The notes beneath the pieces were generated by a model. The model saw nothing but the letters and a program-made list of their open reading frames with translations, was not told the DNA's origin and ran no database searches. From positions 1 through 64,000 of the forward strand of contig NZ_AUDQ01000011.1 of NCBI RefSeq assembly GCF_000425545.1: 64,000 nt of DNA, read 5' to 3'. Below are positions 15,966-24,510 of the stretch, piece after piece. Origin of the DNA: Sporosarcina ureae DSM 2281. Lineage in GTDB: Bacteria; Bacillota; Bacilli; Bacillales_A; Planococcaceae. Every line of letters begins with the position of its first letter. Position 1 is the stretch's first letter. Position numbers and translations under genes: made by a program.

Positions 15966-17012
15966 TTATATAAGCTGTTTCACTAATTCTCGATTTCGTT
16001 CCTTGAAGAGTTCATTATGGGAAGATACCATGCCATTTTCATTTGCTTCGGGATCAATATAGATTTTGGCGCAGTTTACTGCATTCGCTGCATCCTGAAA
16101 TGCCCCTGCAATTAAATGCAACTTGCCTTTGTGGCTCAGTACATCCCCTGCCGCATACATCCCCTCTATGGACGTAGCACTTGTGCAAGTACCCGCGATC
16201 TGTTTATGTTCCGTTAGTTCAACGCCAAGTTGCTGATCGCCAATTAACGAAGTATCGCGCGCGTAACCGTGATTAATGATCACTTCATCCACAGCTATCG
16301 TGGTAACTTTTTCTTCTTCATTGTGTCGCAGCTCCACCCTCTCAATTGAGCTATGATCTTCTGACGCTATAAATCGAGATATATTTGTATTAAAGTGACA
16401 GACCACACCGCTCTCCAAAAGTTGTCTTACTTGCGCTTCATGGCCGTTCAAATTCTCTTTTCGATAAGTTAAATATACTTTCTTAGCAATCGGCTGCAGT
16501 TCATTCGCCCAGTCAATCGCTGCGTTGCCACCACCTGAAATCAGAACGGTCTTCCCTTTGAAGCGTCCTAAAGATTTTACCGTATAGTTCAAATTCGACA
16601 CTTCAAATCGTTCTGCGCCTTCCACCTCAATCTTCTGTGGATTCAAAATACCCGTACCTGTCGCAATTATCACGGTTTTACTATAATGAACAGTACCCGA
16701 GGAGCCATGTAATGCAAAGTACTTGTCTTCTGTCTTTTCGATCTTCACAATTTTTTCATTGAGTACGACTTCTGGGTCAAATGTTAATCCCTGAGCCACA
16801 AGCCGTTCAATTACTTGAGCTCCTGGTGCCGGGGTCATACCGCCAATATCCCAAATCATTTTTTCTGGGTAGACATGGATCTTTCCACCAAGCTGCTGTT
16901 GATATTCAATGATTTTCGTCTTCATTTCACGCAATCCACTATAAAATGCAGCATATAACCCCGCAGGTCCGCCGCCGATAATCGTTACGTCCAGTAGCTG
17001 ATCTTGTCTCAT
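15966..17012 (-). CDS. Ferredoxin/flavodoxin--NADP+ reductase (YumC type)
   Basis: A 348-residue thioredoxin-reductase-like flavoprotein. The FAD site is IIGGGPAGLYAAFYSG near the start, the NADP site SGGGNAAIDWANEL near residue 160, and GMYAAGDV near 285 is the second FAD contact. The CxxC of thioredoxin reductase is absent, which defines FNR type 2 such as YumC. The start at 17012 follows GGGAG; an upstream extension has no ribosome site. It diverges from a siderophore importer and shares its Fur box, suggesting that it supplies electrons for iron release or for ferredoxin under iron limitation. Confidence 0.9.
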   Translation of the reverse strand: MRQDQLLDVTIIGGGPAGLYAAFYSGLREMKTKIIEYQQQLGGKIHVYPEKMIWDIGGMTPAPGAQVIERLVAQGLTFDPEVVLNEKIVKIEKTEDKYFALHGSSGTVHYSKTVIIATGTGILNPQKIEVEGAERFEVSNLNYTVKSLGRFKGKTVLISGGGNAAIDWANELQPIAKKVYLTYRKENLNGHEAQVRQLLESGVVCHFNTNISRFIASEDHSSIERVELRHNEEEKVTTIAVDEVIINHGYARDTSLIGDQQLGVELTEHKQIAGTCTSATSIEGMYAAGDVLSHKGKLHLIAGAFQDAANAVNCAKIYIDPEANENGMVSSHNELFKERNRELVKQLI

Positions 17013-17084
17013 TCCATCTTCTCCCTTTAAAATAATTATTGACATCGCTTGCATTTCAATTTATAGTTCTCATTGTAACGACAT

Positions 17085-17099
17085 TGATAATCATTATCA
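17085..17099. promoter_or_regulatory. Fur box
   Basis: TGATAATCATTATCA is an exact 7-1-7 Fur box. It lies between the divergent fnr and siderophore-importer genes, 36 bp before the start of the latter. A further TGATTAT follows directly, so two overlapping Fur dimers could bind. Confidence 0.9.
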
Positions 17100-17134
17100 A
17101 TGATTATTTAGTAGGAAAGGTTTGATTTCACGAA

Positions 17135-17929
17135 ATGGTTCGCTTGTATACAGATAATCTACAAGTTTCATACGATGATCGCCTGATTGTTAAAGGATTA
17201 TCGGTTCAAATACCTGACAAGAAAGTGACTGCCATCATCGGAGCAAATGGATGTGGCAAATCAACCTTTCTAAAAGCCGTTACACGCTTAATTCCTCATC
17301 AATCAGGAGACGTCATATTAGATGGTGGGAATATCGTGAAACAAAGGACGAAACAGCTCGCACAAAAGATGGCTATTCTTCCTCAGACACAAGAAGCCGC
17401 CAGTGGTTTAACGGTTGGTGAATTGGTATCCTACGGTAGATTTCCTTACCAGAATGCAATGGGGCGTTTGACACCGCGTGATATGGACGTCATCAACTGG
17501 GCACTCGAAGTCACCAATACGACTGATTTCAAATACCGTCAAGTCGATGCATTATCCGGTGGTCAACGGCAGCGCGTTTGGATTGCGATGGCACTTGCTC
17601 AGGAAACAGATATAATTTTCCTAGATGAGCCGACTACTTATTTGGATATGGCACACCAGTTGGAAGTACTAGAGCTGTTGCAAAGGCTTAATGAAGAGCA
17701 GCAACGCACCATTGTCATGGTACTTCATGACCTAAATCAGGCAGCACGTTTTGCCGATTTCATCATTGCCATGAAAGATGGAGAAATTGTACGTGCGGGT
17801 ATGTGCGAAAACGTAATACGACCCGACATACTGCGAGAAGTATTTCGAATTGACGCGGAAATCGGAACGGATCCAAGAACGGGCAAACCGTTATGCATCA
17901 CATATGATCTACTAAAAGGAGACGAATAA
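17135..17929 (+). CDS. Iron-siderophore ABC transporter ATPase
   Basis: A 264-residue FecE/FhuC-type ATPase: Walker A GANGCGKSTFLK, Q-loop in MAILPQTQEA, signature ALSGGQRQRVWIAMALAQ and Walker B IIFLDEPTTYLD, and the switch His in VMVLHDLNQAARFAD. It energises import through the two permeases encoded downstream. It is the first gene of the operon under the Fur box. A GGAAAGG lies rather far from the ATG (15 bases), so expression may be modest or the start may be slightly different. Confidence 0.93.
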   Translation: MVRLYTDNLQVSYDDRLIVKGLSVQIPDKKVTAIIGANGCGKSTFLKAVTRLIPHQSGDVILDGGNIVKQRTKQLAQKMAILPQTQEAASGLTVGELVSYGRFPYQNAMGRLTPRDMDVINWALEVTNTTDFKYRQVDALSGGQRQRVWIAMALAQETDIIFLDEPTTYLDMAHQLEVLELLQRLNEEQQRTIVMVLHDLNQAARFADFIIAMKDGEIVRAGMCENVIRPDILREVFRIDAEIGTDPRTGKPLCITYDLLKGDE

Positions 17930-17932
17930 CTG

Positions 17933-18865
17933 TTGAAGAAAATTCTATTACCTGCCCTTTTGCTTATCGTACTTGCGTTAGCAGCTTGCGGCAATAAACA
18001 GGAAGAACCTGCGAAAGAAGATACACCTGCAAAAGAACAAGGAACAAGCGGCACGATTACTTATGAATCCGAAGAAGGTCCTGTGGAGGTTCCTGCAGAC
18101 CCACAGCGTGTTGTGGTATTATCAAGTTTTGCTGGTACTGTACATCAATTTGGCGTGAATTTGGTAGGGGCAGAATCTTGGTCAAAGGATAATCCAAGCT
18201 TTGATTCATTTCTGAAAGATGTAGAAGAAGTTTCAGACGAAAATATCGAAAAAATCATTGAACTGGAGCCCGATTTAATTATTGGACTGAACACAATTAA
18301 GAACATTGATAAATTAAAAGAAATTGCACCTACTGTTACGTATACATACGGAAAAGTAGATTATTTAACACAACAAATCGAAATCGGTAAGTTATTGAAT
18401 AAGGAAAAAGAAGCAACAGAATGGGTAGATGCATTTAAGGCACGTGCGAAGCAGGCAGGAGAAGATATTAAAGCCAAGATTGGAGAAGATACGACAGTTT
18501 CCGTCATCGAAGAGTTTGACAAACAAATTTACGTCTTCGGCGATAACTGGGGTAGAGGAACTGAAATCCTATACCAGGAAATGAAATTGGCTATGCCTGA
18601 AAAGGTCAAGGAAATGACCGAGAAAGACGGATATTACGCCCTATCTGCAGAAGTCTTGCCTGAATTTGCCGGGGATTATGTCATCTTGAGTAAAAGTGAT
18701 ACAGGAGATAATTCATTCCTGGAAACAGAAACATACAAGAATATTCCTGCCGTCAAAAATGATCAAGTCTATCAGGTAAACACAGCAGAATTCTCTTTCA
18801 ACGATGCTTACACACTTGATAACCAACTTGATTTCTTCATCAAAAGCTTTTTAGGAACTAAGTAA
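17933..18865 (+). CDS. Siderophore-binding lipoprotein
   Basis: A 310-residue solute-binding protein of the FecB/FhuD family. It has a lipoprotein signal (LLLIVLALAACGNKQ; the lipid-modified Cys is residue 19), then an acidic linker and the two-lobed domain starting at VEVPADPQRVVVLSSF. The EEFDKQIYVFGDNWGRGTEI block resembles YfiY-type proteins that bind hydroxamate/citrate siderophores such as schizokinen, but the ligand cannot be fixed from sequence. It starts with TTG after AAAAGGAG, three bases after the ATPase gene. A hairpin with a T run follows, which may make it more abundant than the permeases. Confidence 0.93.
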   Translation: MKKILLPALLLIVLALAACGNKQEEPAKEDTPAKEQGTSGTITYESEEGPVEVPADPQRVVVLSSFAGTVHQFGVNLVGAESWSKDNPSFDSFLKDVEEVSDENIEKIIELEPDLIIGLNTIKNIDKLKEIAPTVTYTYGKVDYLTQQIEIGKLLNKEKEATEWVDAFKARAKQAGEDIKAKIGEDTTVSVIEEFDKQIYVFGDNWGRGTEILYQEMKLAMPEKVKEMTEKDGYYALSAEVLPEFAGDYVILSKSDTGDNSFLETETYKNIPAVKNDQVYQVNTAEFSFNDAYTLDNQLDFFIKSFLGTK

Positions 18866-18876
18866 TCAAACAAGAT

Positions 18877-18908
18877 GGGGCTCTTCTTCATTGAAGATCC
18901 CTTTTTTT
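18877..18908 (+). terminator. Intra-operon attenuator-like terminator
   Basis: GGGGCTCTTC pairs imperfectly with GAAGATCCC and is followed by seven T. It lies between the binding-protein gene and the first permease, so it probably allows partial read-through. Confidence 0.55.
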
Positions 18909-18935
18909 ATGACAAGAAAGGAGCGGATGAATAGA

Positions 18936-19943
18936 ATGGATAAACCCGTTGGAAAAGCTATACCGTTTAGTTTTAAATTATTTGCTAGCACGATCCTTTT
19001 AATAATCAGTTTCCTATTTGCTATGAAGCTTGGTGCCGCTCACACTTCATGGCAAGATGTTTTACTTTCATTCACATCAAACCAAGAAGACAACATTCAG
19101 ATCCTAAAAGAAATACGCTTTCCGCGTGAAGTAGGTGCCGTGTTTGTGGGTGCCGCTTTGGCCGTTTCAGGGGCTATCATGCAGGGCATGACGCGAAACC
19201 CTTTGGCCGATCCGGGATTGCTTGGACTGACTGCCGGGGCAAATGCCGCATTAGCTATTGCACTTGCCTTCATTCCAACTATCAACTATTTCGGTATCAT
19301 GACAGCTTGCTTCATTGGATCGGCTGTTGGTGCGCTGATCGTCTTCGGTATTGCTTCCGCGAAGCGAGGCGGCTTTGCACCCATTCGACTGGTATTGGCA
19401 GGCGCAGCCGTCTCTACATTTTTATTCGCCATCGCACAGGGCGTTGGTTTGTATTTTAAGATTTCAAAGGATGTGGCAATGTGGACAGCCGGCGGATTGA
19501 TTGGCACCTCATGGGGACAGCTTCAGACTATTGCGCCCGTCATCATCATAGGTATCTTCGTCGCACTCGTACTTTCACGCCAGTTGACATTATTGAGCTT
19601 GAATGAAGAAGTAGCGATTGGACTTGGACAAAATACATTGAAAATAAAAGTCATGTTGTTTATTGTTATTATTTTATTAGCAGGAGCTGCTGTGGCATTA
19701 GCGGGTAACCTAGCATTTGTCGGATTAATGATTCCACATATTGTTCGTGCAATCGTCGGAACAGATTACCGATTCATCATTCCCATTTCCGCTCTTTTAG
19801 GTGCAACTTTTATGTTGCTAGCGGATACTGTTGGACGAATGCTACAAGCACCGTTTGAAACGCCTGTTGCTGCATTGATTGCCATCATTGGCTTACCGTT
19901 CTTTCTTTTGATCGTACGCAAGGGAGGTCGAGCATTCTCATGA
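18936..19943 (+). CDS. Iron-siderophore permease 1 (FecCD family)
   Basis: A 335-residue permease with about ten membrane segments. Family blocks are RFPREVGAVFVGAALAVSGA, MQGMTRNPLADPGLLGLTAG and the ATPase-contact stretch AFVGLMIPHIVRAIVG followed by RFIIPISALLG. The ATG at 18936 lies 12 bases after AAAGGAG; ATG 18927 is too close to it. The stop overlaps the next start (ATGA). It pairs with the second permease to form the channel. Confidence 0.92.
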   Translation: MDKPVGKAIPFSFKLFASTILLIISFLFAMKLGAAHTSWQDVLLSFTSNQEDNIQILKEIRFPREVGAVFVGAALAVSGAIMQGMTRNPLADPGLLGLTAGANAALAIALAFIPTINYFGIMTACFIGSAVGALIVFGIASAKRGGFAPIRLVLAGAAVSTFLFAIAQGVGLYFKISKDVAMWTAGGLIGTSWGQLQTIAPVIIIGIFVALVLSRQLTLLSLNEEVAIGLGQNTLKIKVMLFIVIILLAGAAVALAGNLAFVGLMIPHIVRAIVGTDYRFIIPISALLGATFMLLADTVGRMLQAPFETPVAALIAIIGLPFFLLIVRKGGRAFS

Positions 19944-20947
19944 TACATCCACGTATACGAAGAAAACAAAGAATTCTCGGAGTATGTTTAGTTGTTTTAA
20001 TTCTCTTCATAACTATTCTCGCGCTTGGTTTAGGAGCTGCTTCTATTGAATGGAACCGGCTAGGCCCTACTTTCCTTGGCCAAGGCACTTTTAAAGAAGA
20101 GTTTGTACTGTTTTCTATTCGCCTTCCTAGAATCATCATTACGTTGCTGGCTGGTGCTGCGCTTGCCTTGTCTGGTGCTATTTTACAAGGTATCACGCGA
20201 AACGATCTTGCGGATCCGGGTATCATCGGTATTAATTCCGGCGCTGGAGTCGCTATTGCGGTATTTTTCTTGTTTGTACCGATTGAGGCTGGCGCATTCG
20301 CTTACTTATTGCCGTTAGTAGGATTTTTGGGAGCCACCATCACCTCCGTTTTAATTTATCTATTTGCTTACAGTAGAAAAAACGGACTACAGCCTATGCG
20401 CCTTGTACTAGTCGGTATTGGATTCTCGATGGCTCTTTCAGGTGTAATGGTCGTATTGACTTCTTCTGCCAAGCAAGAGAAAGTGGATTTTATTTCAAGA
20501 TGGATAGCCGGGAATATTTGGGGAACTGATTGGCCTTATATTTGGGCACTTGCCCCTTGGTTGCTCATATTAATTCCTTTCGCTTTATTTAAAGCACACC
20601 GACTGGACATGCTCGGTTTGAATGAAGCTGTTGCGACGGGTATCGGCGTGTCGATCGAACGAGAGCGTGCAATATTATTGCTGGCCGCCGTAGCTCTAGC
20701 CGCTTCCGCTGTGTCGGTCACAGGTGGCATAGCGTTCATCGGGCTGATGGCGCCTCATATCGCCAAGTCCCTAATCGGCCCACGCCATCAAATGAATTTA
20801 CCTATTGCTATTTTGCTCGGTAGCTTTCTTCTATTGCTAGCAGATACAATTGGTCGAAATATTTTGGAGCCAAGTGGTATTCCAGCAGGTATTATCGTTT
20901 CATTGATAGGCGCACCGTACTTTTGCTATTTACTAATTAAAAAATAA
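19940..20947 (+). CDS. Iron-siderophore permease 2 (FecCD family)
   Basis: A 335-residue partner permease with the same blocks as permease 1: RLPRIIITLLAGAALALSGA, LQGITRNDLADPGIIGINSG and AFIGLMAPHIAKSLIGPRHQ. The heterodimer suggests the YfiZ-YfhA arrangement. It is the last gene of the Fur-controlled operon and is followed at once by a strong terminator. Confidence 0.93.
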   Translation: MIHPRIRRKQRILGVCLVVLILFITILALGLGAASIEWNRLGPTFLGQGTFKEEFVLFSIRLPRIIITLLAGAALALSGAILQGITRNDLADPGIIGINSGAGVAIAVFFLFVPIEAGAFAYLLPLVGFLGATITSVLIYLFAYSRKNGLQPMRLVLVGIGFSMALSGVMVVLTSSAKQEKVDFISRWIAGNIWGTDWPYIWALAPWLLILIPFALFKAHRLDMLGLNEAVATGIGVSIERERAILLLAAVALAASAVSVTGGIAFIGLMAPHIAKSLIGPRHQMNLPIAILLGSFLLLLADTIGRNILEPSGIPAGIIVSLIGAPYFCYLLIKK

Positions 20948-20986
20948 AAATGCCAGAACTACCCGCTTTGGGTGTTCTGGCATTTT
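20947..20986. terminator. Bidirectional terminator
   Basis: AAAATGCCAGAAC pairs with GTTCTGGCATTTT. It lies between the convergent permease and dehydrogenase genes. Confidence 0.88.
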
Positions 20987-20990
20987 CCCT

Positions 20991-21923
20991 TCATAACCCT
21001 CTATCTTGCTTCATATAACGGATCAGCTCTTTTTCTCGTGCAGTATTTATCTCCTCAGTAAATGTAGAATTCCACTCATAATACCCTTTACCTGTTTTAC
21101 TGCCGAGTTCGCCCGCGTCCAATAATTCCTGCATACTTGTTGCGGATTGTTTTGCATTCGATAAGTCCTTATATAGATAATTCGATATGTCTGTGTATAC
21201 ATCCAAACCACCCATATCTGCTGATAGGAAAGGACCGGTGACAGGTAGTCTTCTACCGATACTATAAAGCACCGCAGCATCTATATCTTCTTTCGTCGCG
21301 ATTCCTTCTTGTAGAATATGCTGTGCTTCACGCAATAAAGCGAATTGCAAACGATTTCCTACGAAGCCGGGTGCTTCCTTTTTTACTTCGATTGGCTTCT
21401 TATTTAGCTCATTCAGTAGTGCTATGGAACGTTCAACTGTTTCATCATTCGTTCTGGTTCCTCTAACTACTTCGACTAACGGAATTAAGTGCGCCGGATG
21501 CCAAAAGTGTGTGATGACTGTGCGTTCAGGATGTATTGTTAGATCCGCGATATCTGTCGGACTGATTGCCGAAGTATTACTTGCAAGAATGACGGACGGA
21601 TCACAAAGCTGATCCAGTTGCTTGAAGATTTGTTGCTTCAACTCTAGACGTTCAGGCACCGCTTCGATAATGAACGTCGCATCTTTCACAGCTTCTTCTA
21701 TTGTAGTTACTGTAGTTACTCTCTCTTTCACTAATTCCACTTCTTCAAACGCCAATAACTCATTATCCGTTAGCACTTTCAACTTACTTGCGATGCTTGC
21801 CTGGGCGCACTCGAGTACTTCAGCGGCTATGCCATGCATCGTCACATCGTATCCAGCCCATGCAACACTCAGTGCAATGGAATGACCCATTGTACCGCAT
21901 CCTATGATCGCTATTCTTTCCAT
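20991..21923 (-). CDS. 3-hydroxyacyl-CoA dehydrogenase family protein
   Basis: A 310-residue NAD-dependent dehydrogenase. The Rossmann loop is IIGCGTMGHSIAL, and ASNTSAISPTDIA and THFWHPAHLIPLVEVV are the family's substrate and catalytic blocks; the usual HFFNP reads HFWHP here, so the substrate may differ from acetoacetyl-CoA. The C-terminal helical domain contains PGFVGNRLQFALLREA. The ATG at 21923 follows GGAGGTAGG. It is downstream of the CoA-transferase genes on the same strand, so an oxidation of a 3-hydroxy acid or 3-hydroxyacyl-CoA in ketone-body or branched-chain use is likely. Confidence 0.85.
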   Translation of the reverse strand: MERIAIIGCGTMGHSIALSVAWAGYDVTMHGIAAEVLECAQASIASKLKVLTDNELLAFEEVELVKERVTTVTTIEEAVKDATFIIEAVPERLELKQQIFKQLDQLCDPSVILASNTSAISPTDIADLTIHPERTVITHFWHPAHLIPLVEVVRGTRTNDETVERSIALLNELNKKPIEVKKEAPGFVGNRLQFALLREAQHILQEGIATKEDIDAAVLYSIGRRLPVTGPFLSADMGGLDVYTDISNYLYKDLSNAKQSATSMQELLDAGELGSKTGKGYYEWNSTFTEEINTAREKELIRYMKQDRGL

Positions 21924-21958
21924 AAACCTACCTCCAAGTCTGTCATGTGAACGCAAAA

Positions 21959-21986
21959 GACGATACCTACAATAGAGGGTATCGTC
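21959..21986 (-). terminator. Hairpin after scoB
   Basis: GACGATACC pairs with GGTATCGTC around a ten-base loop; on the minus strand only TTTTG follows, so it is a weak terminator and may pass some transcripts into the dehydrogenase gene. Confidence 0.55.
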
Positions 21987-21994
21987 AAAATATA

Positions 21995-22645
21995 TTATCT
22001 AATTATGAAGTCTGGTGAAACCGTAAACGTTGCTTCTGTCTTACCTTTTACTTCGTCTATTGTAATACCAGCAGATGTTTCAACGAGCACCATGCCGTCT
22101 TCCGTGAAATCAAACACAGCCAAGTCTGTGATGAGTCGATCTACAACACTAAGTCCCGTTAACGGCAACGCACAGGTTTTCTTAACTTTCGATTCACCGT
22201 GTTTATTGACATGATCCATAATCACTACGACACGTTTTGCACCGACAACTAAGTCCATTGCGCCGCCCATTCCTTTAACGACTTTTCCTGGAATCATCCA
22301 GTTAGCCAAGTCTCCGCTCTCCGAAACTTCCATGCCGCCAAGAATCGCCAAGTCGATATGTCCACCCCTAATCATCGCAAACGATTCCGCACTATCAAAA
22401 AAGGATGAACCAGGGACTGTCGTAATCGTTTCTTTTCCAGCATTAATCAAATCTGCATCCTCTTGTCCTTCTACGGGGTAAGGACCGATACCTAGCAAGC
22501 CGTTCTCCGACTGCAATAAAACCGTCATCCCATCTGGTATTTCATTGGCGACAAGTGTTGGCATACCGATCCCAAGGTTAACATTCATGCCGTCCTGAAT
22601 TTCTTCGACCGCACGTTTTACGATTGAATTTCGTGTTTCTGTCAT
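21995..22645 (-). CDS. scoB: 3-oxoacid (acetoacetate) CoA-transferase subunit B
   Basis: A 216-residue beta subunit of a class I CoA-transferase. The catalytic glutamate lies in LQSENGLLGIGPYP, and GMGGAMDLVVGAKRVVVIMDH and GKSK-type ESKVKKTCALPLTG are conserved in ScoB/AtoA. With subunit A it transfers CoA from succinyl-CoA or acetyl-CoA to acetoacetate. The ATG at 22645 lies eight bases after AAGGAG; an ATG at 22651 is too near to that site. It lies nine to fifteen bases after scoA. Confidence 0.93.
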   Translation of the reverse strand: MTETRNSIVKRAVEEIQDGMNVNLGIGMPTLVANEIPDGMTVLLQSENGLLGIGPYPVEGQEDADLINAGKETITTVPGSSFFDSAESFAMIRGGHIDLAILGGMEVSESGDLANWMIPGKVVKGMGGAMDLVVGAKRVVVIMDHVNKHGESKVKKTCALPLTGLSVVDRLITDLAVFDFTEDGMVLVETSAGITIDEVKGKTEATFTVSPDFIIR

Positions 22646-22660
22646 GTTCATCTCTCCTTT

Positions 22661-23356
22661 TTACGCTTTTCTCACTGTTAAGCGCTCAATACGTTTTTCA
22701 TAATCCGTTCCAAGTAAGACCCGCTGTACATAAATACCCGGTGTATCTATTTCTTCTGGAGTAAGTTCGCCAGCTTCTACGATTTCTTCCACTTCCGCAA
22801 TCGTTATTTTTCCTGCCATCGCAGCAAGTGGATTAAAGTTCATTGCCGTCTTGCGGTACACTAAGTTTCCAAGGGTATCGGCCTTCCAAGCTTTCACAAG
22901 CGCAAAGTCTCCGACGATCCCTTCTTCAAGCAGATACGTCTTACCGTTAAACTCTTTCGTTTCTTTACCTTCTGCAATGGGCGTACCTACTCCTGTTGCT
23001 GTGTAGAATCCAGGAATTCCTGCCCCCCCCGCTCTAATTCTCTCGGCAAGTGTTCCCTGCGGACTCAGTTCCACTTCTAACTCCCCGTTAAGGAACTGCT
23101 TTTCAAAAGTCTTGTTTTCTCCAACATACGATGCAATCATCTTTTTAATCTGTTTATTCACTAGCAACCTCCCAAGACCTGCATCATCTACTCCACAGTT
23201 ATTACTAGCTACAGTTAAATCTTTCACGCCACGATCCTGTAACGCCTCAATGGATTTTTCCGGAATACCGCATAATCCGAAACCTCCTACAATTAACGTA
23301 GCACCGTCTTGAATATCTGAAACCGCTTCCAAAAATGAATTCATTACTTTACTCAT
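22661..23356 (-). CDS. scoA: 3-oxoacid (acetoacetate) CoA-transferase subunit A
   Basis: A 231-residue alpha subunit with the CoA-transferase glycine motif [17 protein letters not shown], and [20 protein letters not shown] (family block around residue 110) and [21 protein letters not shown]. It starts with ATG after GGAGG. It is first in the scoAB-dehydrogenase cluster and diverges from a LysR regulator gene. There is a run of eight C at 23022-23029 on the plus strand in this gene, a possible slippage tract. Confidence 0.93.
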   Translation of the reverse strand: MSKVMNSFLEAVSDIQDGATLIVGGFGLCGIPEKSIEALQDRGVKDLTVASNNCGVDDAGLGRLLVNKQIKKMIASYVGENKTFEKQFLNGELEVELSPQGTLAERIRAGGAGIPGFYTATGVGTPIAEGKETKEFNGKTYLLEEGIVGDFALVKAWKADTLGNLVYRKTAMNFNPLAAMAGKITIAEVEEIVEAGELTPEEIDTPGIYVQRVLLGTDYEKRIERLTVRKA

Positions 23357-23465
23357 ACTGTAACCTCCTCCGACTCTTTAGTAATAGTGTACAGATTTCT
23401 GACTTATATGTAAAATGAATATAGTGAATGAACTTTATTCTCAATATGCATAAATGAAAGGTTGG

Positions 23466-24338
23466 ATGATCATCGAACTCAAAGACTTTCAAGCTTTTAT
23501 ACACGTAGCAAATCATTTAAGCTTTACAAAAGCCGCTGAATATTCCTATATATCACAGCCCTCTTTAAGTAAATCAGTGAAAAAACTTGAAGAAGAACTA
23601 AATGTCATACTTTTCAACCGTTCTACACGTAGCCTTCGAATGACGGATGCGGGAGACATTGTATATGAGCAAGGACAGCAAATTCTACAATTACTCGGAG
23701 AGCTTCCTGTCTTACTCGAAGAACTTGCCGAGGGCGTGTCGGGAGAAATTAAAATCGGCATGCCACCTTTGATTGGCACACTGTTCTTTCCACAGATTGC
23801 TAAAAACATTTCAAAGAATTATCCCCATATTAAAATCGAGTTGCACGAACTGGGTGCTAAAGTAGTAGAAGAGCTTGTAGATAAAGGTCAGATTGATGCT
23901 GGTATTATTGTGTTGCCGACTAATCAAGATGTTTTCCAGGTTCATCCTTTTATATCAGATGAATTCTTTCTGTTTGTCCATACTGATCATCCCTTTGCGA
24001 AACGAGATGCTGTTGCATTATCCGAGTTAAAAAATGAACAACTCATCCTGTTTTCTAAAAGCTTTGCCTTACATCGCTATATTATAGGCGCATGTAAAGA
24101 GGCAGGCTTTAATCCGACTATATCGTATGAAAGCTCCCAATGGGATTTGATCATTGAACTGGTGGCAGCCAAACTAGGTATCACGCTTCTTCCTCAATCC
24201 ATCTCAACGAAGTTTACAAATAAAAAAATAAAGATGATTCCCCTTCAAGAGCCGCCTTTACTATGGGAGCTTGGCATCGTCACTAAGAAGAACAGTTATC
24301 ATTCATTTGCGTTAAAAAAGTTTATGCAATTATTTTGA
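23466..24338 (+). CDS. LysR-family regulator of the scoAB cluster
   Basis: A 290-residue regulator: N-terminal winged helix (LKDFQAFIHVANHLSFTKAA, SQPSLSKSVKKLEEEL, LFNRSTRSLRMTDAG) and a periplasmic-binding-like effector domain from residue 90 (GEIKIGMPPLIGTLFFPQIA). It resembles CynR/CidR/YwbI-type proteins. It is divergent from scoA with about 110 bp between, the normal arrangement for a LysR protein that activates its neighbour. The ATG at 23466 is close to GAAAGG; the upstream ATG 23454 lacks a ribosome site. Confidence 0.88.
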   Translation: MIIELKDFQAFIHVANHLSFTKAAEYSYISQPSLSKSVKKLEEELNVILFNRSTRSLRMTDAGDIVYEQGQQILQLLGELPVLLEELAEGVSGEIKIGMPPLIGTLFFPQIAKNISKNYPHIKIELHELGAKVVEELVDKGQIDAGIIVLPTNQDVFQVHPFISDEFFLFVHTDHPFAKRDAVALSELKNEQLILFSKSFALHRYIIGACKEAGFNPTISYESSQWDLIIELVAAKLGITLLPQSISTKFTNKKIKMIPLQEPPLLWELGIVTKKNSYHSFALKKFMQLF

Positions 24339-24454
24339 GAACAATTGAATTGATTCCTACAAAGAAGCGGATTGCATCAATGATCACAAGTACTGAGTGA
24401 AACGCGCCTACACCCTATCATGTTGTCAGCAAATGGAAATGCGTAACTGAATAA

Positions 24455-24485
24455 AAAAATCCAACCGGCATCGGTTGGATTTTTG
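24455..24485 (-). terminator. Terminator of the ABC-F gene
   Basis: ATCCAACCG and CGGTTGGAT pair around a four-base loop; on the minus strand seven T follow. Confidence 0.88.
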
Positions 24486-24510
24486 TTTCACGTGGAACAG
24501 TATCGTTTGT

